Assembly: GCA_006538405.1 (NCBI GenBank)
Contig: BJKQ01000004.1
Coordinates: 1,302,001 to 1,366,000, forward strand
DNA: 64,000 nucleotides
Direction of reading: 5' to 3'
DNA from: Hansfordia pulvinata
Taxonomy: Eukaryota > Ascomycota > Sordariomycetes > Xylariales
Shown here one piece after another: positions 55,740 to 64,000 of the stretch. The notes beneath the pieces are model-generated. The model was given only the letters and a program-made list of their open reading frames with translations. It was not told the origin of the DNA and did not search any database. The position numbers and the translations under genes are program-made. Each line of letters begins with the position of its first letter. Position 1 is the stretch's first letter.

Positions 55740-58004
55740 TCAGTGCGCAAATCTAAAGTCCAACCGCCGGCTCCCCTCCAGCTTGGTGTTCTTCGTGTAG
55801 TCCGCGCGCTCCTCGGGAGTCATGGCGTTCCAGATCTGATCGCGCTGCTTGTTGCGGTACACGTAGTCTACGGGCAGACAACGGGCGAGGTCAGTGATCG
55901 TCACGCACAGATGCAGTGAGGGGAGGAGGGGCTTTCTACTCACAGAATTTTGCCAGGAAGAATACGACGAGCGCGGCGGCGTTGACGGCGATCAGCTGCT
56001 TATTGCCCCGGCGGTAGACCGGCTTGTCGTCGTCACGGTAGATGTACATGGCGGCAATGTTGCCCACCTGCACCGACATCTGCGGGGGAGGAAAAGAGAC
56101 CCATCAGTTGAGTCCGAGAGAGACAGAGAGAAAACCTGGAAAGTGGTGGCGATGGGGAACTCACGTTGTACAGCGCCGACGAGACGGACCGCGCGCCGAC
56201 GTTGTTCGAGTTCCGCGACACCAGGGCGACGATAATGGCGTGGCAATACGGGTAGCTCAGCAGCACCTCGAGAACGGCGTACGTGCCCCAGGCGCTGGTG
56301 CCGGTCCCCGACCACGCGAACAGGGCTATGACGAGGGGGAACGTCCAGGCCGCCTGCAGACTGGCCACCAGGACCCTCTCGTTCAACCAGTCGGACAGGC
56401 GCGTGAGGAGCAGCAGCGTGCATATGTGGGCGACATACTGCAGGGGGACGTTTGTCAGCGGGGTTGGCCAAGGCACTGTAGCGGGAGAAGATCATGAGGA
56501 CTCACGGAGGGGATCGTCAACAAGTTGGTTGTAAACGTGTCGAAGCCGATGGACTTGATGATCAGCGTCTGGTACTTGTCCGCCGGCGTCTGCGCAATGT
56601 ATCCGATGAGGCCGATCGCGTAGAGCGGCCACAGGTCGTAGTCCCTCATAGAGTCCCAGAGCCGGCGAGGCGTGATGGCCTGCCGGTTGTGCATGTCCCC
56701 CTTTGATGGGTCGTCTCTGAGGACCCTGTTGACGACAATGGCGACCTCGCGGTCATTGAACCACCCGTTGGGCCTGAACCACGTCTTGGTCTGCACGGCG
56801 GACGCTGGCATCATGAAGAACGACGCAAACCCGATCTGGAACCGTCAGACTTTGGCGTTCTTGAGAGCAGCTCGCGCTCACACGTGGACACTTACAGCAA
56901 AGGTTAGAAGGCCTTCTATCAGGAACAGCCACTGCCATCCGCCCCACCCCATATGGCCACGCAAGTGCAGCAGGCCGTACGCAAGAAACGAGCTTGCTAT
57001 GGCCGTCAGGGACAACGTGGTCCAGAATATACTGTTGGGGGGTTTAGCTGGGGTTGGGCCTGATCTGGTGAGTGGCGAGCTGCGTACCTGAGGCGAATGG
57101 GAAGCTCGCGAGACGTGTAGAAGTAGCTCAACCAGAGGACAAGGTCCGGGATGAAGCCACCCTATCGATCGAGTGAAGAGTGTCAGCGGGCATCGAACTG
57201 CTGGACGTCTTCGTGTGTGGCTGAGCATACCTCCAGAATCCCAAGAAGAGCTCTTGTGGCTAGGAAAGAACCGCGCCCGCTGAGTTGGCACTGCAGCGCA
57301 GCCACGACGGACCACATGCAAATCTGCGCGGGGATCCATCTGTCAGGGCCCACAGCCTTGGAGACCAGCTGCGAGGGCAGCTCGGCCAACAGGAATGACA
57401 GATAGAAGACAGTCTGGCCGTAGTTGTAGTCTTCCATTGACACCCAACGTTAGCAGCCGTTTGAGGACTTCAAGAAGGGAAGGCCAGCCAAAGCATGGAA
57501 TGGAAGAGTCGGGCAGAAGCACTCACCGTCTGTGTTCAAGCCGAGATCATCCAGCATGTTATCTGACAACGCCTGCGTGATATTGGATCGGTCCAGGTTG
57601 AGGGCAAAGAACATGACACACTGTGTTCGCAATGATCAGTCCCGCAGGTCGCGGTAATGCCTGCTGGCCAGGAGGGGGCTGCTTACCGCCCACAGGCAAA
57701 CACGAAAGTCGAGCTTGCGTACAATCCTCTTTTCCTCCTTCTCGGTCCACTCCAGTTCCTCGTCCAGAACGTGGCGGCTTTCATACTGCGCCCTCTCGTA
57801 TACCGATCTCCAGTGGGCGGCGATGACCGGGTCTCCAAACGGGTTCTTGGCCGTTTTGTCCAAGTTCTCGTCGTCACTTGAGCTGGCCCGGGACGAGCTG
57901 GCGAGGCCCGTCTCCTTGACGGTGGACGGGTGGCCCTTGGTGGGCGCATCGTTCACCGCGATGGGGAGGCCTTCTCCCTGGAAGGGAGGAATTGCCGACG
58001 GCAT
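55740..58004 (-). CDS. MFS transporter, Dal5/Soa1 family
   Basis: A 12-helix permease of the anion:cation symporter (Dal5) family. Nine exons on the minus strand, 58004-57687, 57620-57527, 57430-57231, 57161-57088, 57031-56896, 56835-56506, 56437-56165, 56079-55944 and 55867-55740, give 562 residues with all junctions in frame. The N-terminus is hydrophilic. Family segments are [15 protein letters not shown] in helix 1, [23 protein letters not shown] in helix 2, [14 protein letters not shown], and [25 protein letters not shown]. The central loop carries [26 protein letters not shown], and the C-terminal tail [17 protein letters not shown] is typical of the family. Members carry allantoate, carboxylates, vitamins or, for yeast Soa1, sulfonates and inorganic sulfur ions. 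The adjacent TauD gene favours the last, by inference. Nine exons is unusually many for this window. Confidence 0.93.
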
Positions 58005-58843
58005 GGCGGAGTTCAGGTGGCGGATAACAAGTCCAACAAAGGCAGGGCAGTTATTCAGACAACCGGTGCAAATGTTGTTGATTCTGTCTGCCAGTCTGCG
58101 CTCTTCCCGGATTGCTCGTGGATTATAGATGCGAGGTCACTGCGCCTTTGAACTTTGTAGACACCCGCAGTCGGCTATGGGAAGAAGCCGACATCATGGG
58201 CTGCGATGATGCGACGCTCGAAGCCTGTTGCGCCACGGCATGGGCCCCTCCCCCTCTGCAAACCATGGATTGTTGGCTGAACTTGACGGATATGCTGAGC
58301 CGGACCCAGTGGCAGGGAGTGCTTTTGGTGTTATCTCGGGCCAACTGTATAGCGACATATAACGCAATAGCTTTTCCTCAACGCGGACGGGTCGAGGCGA
58401 TCGATCCTCATTGCATGACGGCTCGCTATAATCGACGCGTGGGGGGTGCCGTCGCAGCACCTCAACCGCAACTCAGATCACGCCATTGGAGCAGCGAGGG
58501 AGGTGAAGCCGTGCGTGCAAGCCAAGGGTCGGAACACGACCTGGGTCCATCTTATAGAGTGCAGCATCCCGCCCGCATTCACCCCGACTCGCGGCACTCA
58601 GCCCAGCTTTTGGAGCCGAGCCCCATTGTGCCTCAGGGTAGGGCCGCGAGCGACGCCACCGGTGAGAAATCTCCCTCCCCCTATAGGGCCGAGGTCCGTC
58701 GCGACTCCTCTCCCCGGATCGCCTAGACCGTGCCAAGAGGGGGATGCGAGCTTCACCAGAGACGGCATCTGGCCTGCTACGGGATCGGCCGCGCATTCCG
58801 TTCGGCTTGTTTCTCCCGTCGGCATCGGCCGTGAAAGTGTTTA
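58005..58843. promoter_or_regulatory. Upstream region of the MFS transporter
   Basis: The 839 bp between the RING-YEATS stop and the transporter start, both genes on the minus strand. It serves as transporter promoter. Open frames here are antisense-like and not credible. No octamer copies and no clear factor site. Confidence 0.5.
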
Positions 58844-59962
58844 CTAAGGCTCCCACCTCCCGTCGCGCTCGTATTGGCTGACCATGCGACGCAGCTCGCG
58901 CCTGTCCCTTGCACCCTCGTTGTCCGCAGTGTCCCAGAGCCTATCATTCTTGACTTTGAGGCGGCAGCGACCCATGGCCCCCTTGCTACCAAAGGCGTCG
59001 AATGTCAGCGTCCACTCGAGGGGCAGCATGCCTTTGGGCGCGCCATCTGGAGTGTTCTGGGCGTCATCGGACACCCACGAGTAGCCGGCCTTGAGAATTA
59101 CGGAAGCGGTGATGGTGAAGACGCCCCAGCCTTGAGCCTCGACCTGGTAGGGGGGGCGCTGACGTATAATGTGGCTGTTGTCAAAAGAGGGGTGCAGGTG
59201 TATGTGGACCTCCTCGATGATGTCGGTACGGCTCGGCTTGACAAAGAAGGACCACTCGTGCTGGTTCTCCCGCGGCTGGTCTATCGGAAGGGGCACCGCA
59301 TTGTGGCGATTTCCAATGTAAACAGTCAGCGTTTGGATGCCTTGCGTCTCTTCGCTGCTGGTGCCATTACCGCTGCCATCAGCCTCGCGCTCCGCCCACG
59401 TGTCGGGGTACCTGGCCTTGAGCTCTTCGGCCAAAGCGTGGTCCGGACGGGCAGAGGTGAGCGTCCTGCACATGGGACATCGGGCCTCCAGCTCCGAGAC
59501 GGGGTCAAAGGCGATGGGGATCTCGTCGACGTCAACGACCACCATGGGAGCCGCCAGCGAGACGGAGGCCCAGGTCGCCATGCAGAAGCGGCAGAGGGTG
59601 TGGTTGCAGGTCGTTCGGACGGGCTCATGGAGTAGAAGCTGGCAAATGGGGCACAGATGGTCGTCATCAACATGCTCATCTGCTACCGCAGAGATGTCCG
59701 GGACAGCCGAAGGGTCTGTCACACGATGGGGCCGGCTTTCTCGTTGTCTTCGTACAGGCTCGCGGGGCGGCGGCGGTTGGGCTTGAATGAAGACAGCATC
59801 GGCATTCTGCTGCTGAGACCGCTGGGCACGGCGTGCAGCGCGAGCATCTCGTGAGGAGCTCATTGGGACGACGCGACCGCGTTGTCTTGTGTTGCGAAGA
59901 GGCTTGGCGAGCGAACCAGAGGAGAGCAGCGGAGCGGGATTCTTGTTGGTCTCGATTTGCAA
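58844..59962 (-). CDS. RING-finger protein with C-terminal YEATS domain
   Basis: A 372-residue single-exon protein that joins two domains seldom seen together. Residues 104-165 form a C3HC4 RING finger: CPIC (104, 107), C119, H121, C124, C127, then CPMC (162, 165), with a 34-residue spacer. RING fingers recruit E2 enzymes for ubiquitin transfer. Residues about 210-338 match a YEATS fold: TLTVYIGNRH, HEWSFFVKPSR, then HLHPSF and PPYQVEAQGWGVFTI. The pocket residues for reading acylated lysine in YEATS proteins are present (H257, S259, F260; G278, W279, G280). The N-terminus is basic and disordered. Two starts are possible: 59962, or an internal ATG at 59863 that gives 339 residues and begins MSSSRDARAARR. 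Neither choice affects the domains. The role is inferred: a ubiquitin ligase guided by lysine acylation, perhaps on histones. Confidence 0.88.
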   Translation of the reverse strand: MQIETNKNPAPLLSSGSLAKPLRNTRQRGRVVPMSSSRDARAARRAQRSQQQNADAVFIQAQPPPPREPVRRQRESRPHRVTDPSAVPDISAVADEHVDDDHLCPICQLLLHEPVRTTCNHTLCRFCMATWASVSLAAPMVVVDVDEIPIAFDPVSELEARCPMCRTLTSARPDHALAEELKARYPDTWAEREADGSGNGTSSEETQGIQTLTVYIGNRHNAVPLPIDQPRENQHEWSFFVKPSRTDIIEEVHIHLHPSFDNSHIIRQRPPYQVEAQGWGVFTITASVILKAGYSWVSDDAQNTPDGAPKGMLPLEWTLTFDAFGSKGAMGRCRLKVKNDRLWDTADNEGARDRRELRRMVSQYERDGRWEP

Positions 59963-60593
59963 GAGAAGGCCAGGGCTGGCCGGCGCTCTTTATACCCCGG
60001 CCTGGCGTGGAAAGCTGGCGGCTCTCAACTAACTCGTTCGAGCGCCAATCGCAGGCAGCAGCTGCGCCACGGACCCATCCGGGAGTGGTTGGATAGGCGC
60101 GATTCGATAAGAAAGGCTGTCGGGACGGGGACTAAATCGGCCAAGTCGACGCGCAGTGATGGCTGTACTTGGAATTCAACCGCAAGGCAGAATTGGGTGG
60201 CCGACGAGGAGGCGGCAGCGATTGGAAGTATGCGGATGGAAGACGGGTGCTGCTGCGATGAGTGCAGCCAGGCCCAACGCTATATTCGCGGCCCGAGACC
60301 GGCCTCTGCGCGTCTGAAGACAGTGGACGTGTCGTCTTATAGATTATGGCGCTACCGTCGCACCACCATAGCTGGAATAGTGAATGGGCAATATATTTTG
60401 TACAACATGTGATGGCTTTACGTACGAAAGTCTTGCCCGTGTTGACGCGGTATATAGTGACAAAATGGTATATATAGACGTTGCGAAAGGACAGTTGCTT
60501 GATACCACGACTGGCACGTGAAATCCTAGGTGTAGCGCTGCTCACAGGTAATCACGAACGTGAGAATATCCAAGAAGGGCTCGGCGCGTCGCA
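59963..60593. promoter_or_regulatory. Upstream region of the RING-YEATS gene
   Basis: The 631 bp between the epoxide hydrolase stop and the RING-YEATS start, both genes on the minus strand. The half near 60350-60560 is AT-richer and 3' UTR-like; the rest serves as promoter. No gene or known site is recognised. Confidence 0.5.
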
Positions 60594-61700
60594 TTAGAGC
60601 TTGCCTCGCAGCCTGTCGGCACCCAGGACGCCCTTGATAAAATCGCCAATGGCGGCGTTGACCTCGTCTGGACGCTCGATCATCAGCCAGTGGCTCGAGT
60701 CCAGCACGTCCTGCAACAGGCCGGCCTCGAAGAAGCGCTTCTGTCGGTTGGCGACCCGCGGCGGAAAGGCGATATCGTGCTTGGCCATGATGAGCATTGC
60801 GGGCATATGGAACGAGTACTGGTGGTCAGGGTCGTCCGGCCGCAGGAAGCGTCGCTCATCGGCCCAATTGAGGTCGCGCACCCGGTACCAGTTGAACGGC
60901 CCATGGACGCCATGGCGCGCGTACTCAGCCACGTAACGGTCGACCATCGCAGGGGACAAGAGAGGTGTAGGCCGGACCTGGCCGTTGCCGTTGGCTTGCA
61001 CGTCGAGAATCGCGAGGTCGAGACCCTGGTTGGCGTGGGGCGCCGGGGCGCCGCCGGTGCTGGCGGTGGACGGGAGGGCGCCGCCATAGATGGCATGGAG
61101 CCAGGGGCGCAGGCGACGGGGGTCGGCATCGAGGGCGGCCTCGAGATGGGGGCCGACGAGCTGCTGCTGGTAGCGGAGGCTGGGCAGCTTGCGGACGAGG
61201 TCGTCGAGGGGCACGGGCTCGGCGGTGGGCGGGGTGAAGTGAACGGCGAGGCTGAAGACGGCGCGGAAGAGCTCGGGATGCCACATGGCCATGCGCCAGG
61301 CCATGTAGCCGCCCCAGTCATGGCCGCCGAGCAGCAGCTTTTCGCCGGCGGGGACTAGCTGGCAGGCGAGGTAGGCCATGTGGTCACACATGTTCTTGAA
61401 GGTGTAGTGCTCGCGGGCAGCGGGGGCGGACGTCTGACCGTAACCGAGCATGTCGGGGGCGACGACGCGCAGGCCGAGGGATAGCAGGTAGGGTATCTGG
61501 TAGCGCCAGCCAATGGCCAGGTCTGGAAAGCCGTGGAAGAGAAGGATGGTTGGCGAGGGGGCCGTGTCGTTGTCATTGTCACTGTCGTTGGCGGCTGCGT
61601 AGAGGTAATGGTAGGTGATGTCGGTGCCGGGGATGCGGACGTAGCGGCTGGAGATGCGGGCATCGTCGAGCAGCGCCGTATCGGAGGGCATGACGAACAA
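60594..61700 (-). CDS. Epoxide hydrolase-like alpha/beta hydrolase
   Basis: A single-exon protein of 368 residues of the epoxide hydrolase branch of the alpha/beta-hydrolase fold, which opens epoxides to diols through an aspartyl ester. The oxyanion motif HGFPD is at residues 56-60 and the nucleophile elbow GGHDWGG at 125-131 with Asp128. The lid supplies candidate epoxide-activating tyrosines (LRYQQQL near 177 and NWYRVRDLNW). The acid is probably in MAKHDIAFPP and the catalytic histidine in SSHWLMIERPDEV, the usual last motif. There is no signal peptide, so it is likely cytosolic. The N-terminal ATG could be residue 1 or 4. Haloalkane dehalogenases and fluoroacetate dehalogenases share this layout, and the substrate cannot be read from the sequence. 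A GGTAGGTAGGTAA unit lies about 55 bp upstream of the ATG. Confidence 0.92.
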   Translation of the reverse strand: MFVMPSDTALLDDARISSRYVRIPGTDITYHYLYAAANDSDNDNDTAPSPTILLFHGFPDLAIGWRYQIPYLLSLGLRVVAPDMLGYGQTSAPAAREHYTFKNMCDHMAYLACQLVPAGEKLLLGGHDWGGYMAWRMAMWHPELFRAVFSLAVHFTPPTAEPVPLDDLVRKLPSLRYQQQLVGPHLEAALDADPRRLRPWLHAIYGGALPSTASTGGAPAPHANQGLDLAILDVQANGNGQVRPTPLLSPAMVDRYVAEYARHGVHGPFNWYRVRDLNWADERRFLRPDDPDHQYSFHMPAMLIMAKHDIAFPPRVANRQKRFFEAGLLQDVLDSSHWLMIERPDEVNAAIGDFIKGVLGADRLRGKL

Positions 61701-63384
61701 AGACTGCGTGCTTGCTGAATCTCACATAGGTGGGAACAGGTAGCATGGATACCTAAAGGTAGGTAGGTAACTAGTAGATGGATGGACGTAGAGGGCGGTG
61801 ATAGGTTCCTCCCAATCTGCAAGGTTCAAGTTGAAGCTGAAAGTCTACCTAAACTGGCCTAAGGAGGTACTGACTGTACATAGATGTAGTATCATGAGCT
61901 GAGCTAACATGACGGGAAGGGGCTCCCTCATCTCGGCGCCATTTGTAATGGAAGGAGAGCGCGAATATGACACGGGACGCAGTGGAAGGTGCGACTTGCG
62001 CAAGTGCCGAGGCACCGAGACCACGGCAAGGCGGGGTGACTCCTCACATCCAGCAAATATTGGGGGAACCCAGCCCGGGCTTCATTCACTGTTGTAGATA
62101 TCACTGCCACAGCTCTCCACTCGAGCCAAAGCCGCCAAAGGAGATGGATTGTTATAGTTGTGTTTCCAAAGCGCTGTATGCGCAAGTGAGAATCGAATGG
62201 GTAAGTTACCTACTTGCCCAAGGTACATGTAGAGACACAATGGGTGCGATACCCAAAAACCGTCTCTTAGATACTATCTAACGTGAGACAAGCAAGACAG
62301 GAGCAGGCAAGACACCAAGGCGAGCGAGCAACGGGTGCCGGGGCGACGGCAGGTATGTATGCTTACAGACGCTCAAGCATCTCGTTCGTGCGGACAGGGA
62401 CCTAAGTAGGTAAGTAGGTACGCATAATCAGTGACTTGGCTTCTCTGAATATGATCGCGAACCGATTCTCAAGCACTGCGTCGCGGGTTGGCAAGCTCCG
62501 CGCGTAATTTATGGATCGGCGCGATATGGGCACGGACGAATATCAGCAAGCACACATTTGCAGCCTGGTCGGCACTCGGATGCCTTATTGCTTCATGTAT
62601 CAAAGTCAGACTCGCGCCGGGGATCCATACTCGTAGCCGTTCTATCTTGCGGAGTAATAGATAGGTATACATGTAAATTGGCAGGGATAACAACTTAGAA
62701 TTGCGATAACCACGATCCCGCCTGTCCCGACCGAGTGAACGCTTGCGACCCGAATTTGCCGAGTGCCGCTCATTTCCGGCGCCCCATCTTCAATCACCAC
62801 CACCACCACCACCACCACCGCAACAACAATCATCACAACATCACCACCACTGCCATTCGCTCGCTTCACCACATCCTCGACCGCCGACGCATTCCCTCGT
62901 TCCTTGCACCACTCGATCCTCACCCGGCCGACCGACCTGAGCCGCATCATCGTCAACAACGCGCTGCCGCTTGACAGCGTCGCACCTCGGGCCCATTCCA
63001 GCCCAAGCAATATCGCTCTTCTGCATCACAACACCGCATCCCAGCAACCCGGTCCATGCTGCCCCCTGGTGGCGCGCGCCTCACGCCCTTCAATCCTCTC
63101 TGCCCTGCACCGCGTGCCATGATTTGCCGCCTCCATCGCCAAGTCTCGACCCAGCAGCCCGCGCTCTCGCCGGTCCAGCCCACCCAGCGACCGATGGTCC
63201 CATAATAATCATACCTTCGTTATAATCATAAACTTCGCGCCCGACTACATACTGCGGTGCTTAACACGCCAGCCCAGCTCACCCGGCATCCCTCTTCCGC
63301 ACAGGCTCCGGGGCCTGTCTCTCGCTCGCTCCCCCTCCCTCCTCTCCGCCGCCGCCCGCCCGCCCACCACGGCGCAAGTCGCCC
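61701..63384. promoter_or_regulatory. Divergent region, epoxide hydrolase and GH47
   Basis: The 1.7 kb between the starts of the epoxide hydrolase (-) and the mannosidase (+). Units of TAGGTAGG type lie near 61758, 62204 and 62405 and an exact octamer at 62628. A CAC trinucleotide repeat (62795-62819) and a long CA/CT-rich leader precede the mannosidase ATG. No gene is supported. Confidence 0.5.
62795..62819. repeat. CAC trinucleotide repeat
   Basis: Eight or so CAC units with interrupted continuation to about 62850, in the upstream leader of the mannosidase gene. Frames across it read poly-His or poly-Pro and are chance. Confidence 0.8.
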
Positions 63385-64000
63385 ATGCTCGTCGAAAATG
63401 TCGAGTGGCAAGCCTTGCAGAACTACGAGTCGGTCTACACACTCATGGCTGCCATTCTGCGCCGCCGCACCCGCATGGTAGCCGTCCTGGCCGCCATCAC
63501 CATCTTTTATGTTCTGGTCGTCTTCGTACCGAAACGCCCAGAGACCCTTTACGGCTTCGAATTCGTCCACAGCAGCTATGACTGGTCCTCGCTCAGCCTC
63601 CAGTACCCGCCGTCGTCCATCACTCCCCTGCCCGAGGGTGTGCCTCGCCGCATGCCCCGTGTTCAATTCGACTTCCAGATCGACGACTCACTCGACGGCC
63701 AGGCTCGCCAGCGCGTCCTCGACGACCGCCTTGCCCGGATCAGAAATGCCACTCTGAAGAGTTGGACAGCCTACCGCGAGTACGCCTGGCTGTACGACGA
63801 ACTCGAGCCCTTGTCCGCCGGCAGCAAGGATGCCTACGGCGGCTGGGCGGCCGAGATCTTCGACACACTCGACACACTATGGATCATGGGCCTCAAGGAC
63901 GAGTTCTACGACGGACTTGCTGCTGCCATGAAGGTCGACTGGGGCAAAACCGAGGGGAGTCAGTTCAATGTCTTCGAGACCACCATTCGCCATCTTGGCG
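63385..64000 (+). CDS. GH47 alpha-1,2-mannosidase, 5' part
   Basis: Class I alpha-1,2-mannosidase that trims Man9GlcNAc2 N-glycans in the ER or Golgi; the gene runs off the window end, and 205 codons are visible. The layout is a type II membrane protein: a cytosolic head with RRRTR (26-30), a single helix at about 31-48 (MVAVLAAITIFYVLVVFV) and a luminal stem. The catalytic domain begins near 120, with YAWLYDEL (133-140), then SAGSKDAYGGWAAEIFDTLDTLWIMGLKDEF (144-174), a clear GH47 signature. The stem holds a sequon (NAT, 121-123). The chosen ATG is the first in frame before the basic-hydrophobic anchor. No intron is visible so far. The active-site acids and the calcium-binding Thr lie beyond the window. 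Confidence 0.92.
   Translation, partial: MLVENVEWQALQNYESVYTLMAAILRRRTRMVAVLAAITIFYVLVVFVPKRPETLYGFEFVHSSYDWSSLSLQYPPSSITPLPEGVPRRMPRVQFDFQIDDSLDGQARQRVLDDRLARIRNATLKSWTAYREYAWLYDELEPLSAGSKDAYGGWAAEIFDTLDTLWIMGLKDEFYDGLAAAMKVDWGKTEGSQFNVFETTIRHLG

Noticed and set aside
58112..58726. Open frame of 204 codons on the plus strand
   Set aside because: Lies in the transporter promoter, is low in ordered sequence and has no recognisable domain.
1..64000. CRISPR array, secondary-metabolite core gene or transposon
   Set aside because: No regularly spaced repeats, no polyketide or peptide synthetase modules and no transposase or reverse transcriptase were seen; the genome is eukaryotic.

Overview
The window looks like nuclear DNA of a filamentous ascomycete, most likely a Sordariomycete and plausibly Hypocreales. 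The genes are GC-rich and mostly single-direction, carry short introns of about 58-130 bp with GTRNGT...YAG borders, and include fungal marker genes: Ssb-type Hsp70, BimC kinesin-5, mitochondrial isoleucyl-tRNA synthetase, UDP-GlcNAc pyrophosphorylase and an LMBD1-like protein. The genus cannot be fixed from the sequence. I support 17 protein genes and found no convincing tRNA, rRNA or transposon.

Layout. 1-8.98 kb: gene-poor, rich in a dispersed TACGAGTA/TACTCGTA octamer. 8.98-23.65 kb: a conserved protein of unknown function (-), mitochondrial IleRS (+), kinesin-5 (-), a UPF0183/PHAF1-like protein (+) and a secreted beta-propeller protein (-) with a frameshift. 23.65-32.8 kb: a long intergenic region, the ribosome-associated Hsp70 Ssb (+, also with an apparent one-base frameshift) and a nicotianamine synthase (-). 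35.5-41.4 kb: an LMBR1/LMBD1 membrane protein (+) and an ANCHR-like B-box protein (-). 44.6-52.3 kb: a GPI-type glycine/serine-rich surface protein (+), a TDG/MUG DNA glycosylase (-), UDP-GlcNAc pyrophosphorylase (+) and an unknown protein (+). 53.0-64 kb: a TauD-type dioxygenase (-), a Dal5/Soa1-type MFS transporter (-), a RING-YEATS fusion protein (-), an epoxide hydrolase-like protein (-) and the start of a GH47 alpha-mannosidase (+), cut by the window end.

Most genes are housekeeping and unlinked in function. Two contexts suggest joint work: UDP-GlcNAc pyrophosphorylase feeds chitin, GPI and N-glycan synthesis, while the GH47 enzyme trims N-glycans; and the TauD dioxygenase lies next to a Dal5-family transporter, a pairing that would suit uptake and oxidation of organosulfonates.

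The most notable observations are (1) a predicted protein joining a C3HC4 RING finger to a YEATS domain whose acyl-lysine pocket residues are intact, (2) about 40 exact copies of a palindromic octamer family confined to non-coding DNA, (3) two one-base deletions at CCCC runs in otherwise intact genes 4.6 kb apart, which look like sequence errors, and (4) the possible sulfonate gene pair.
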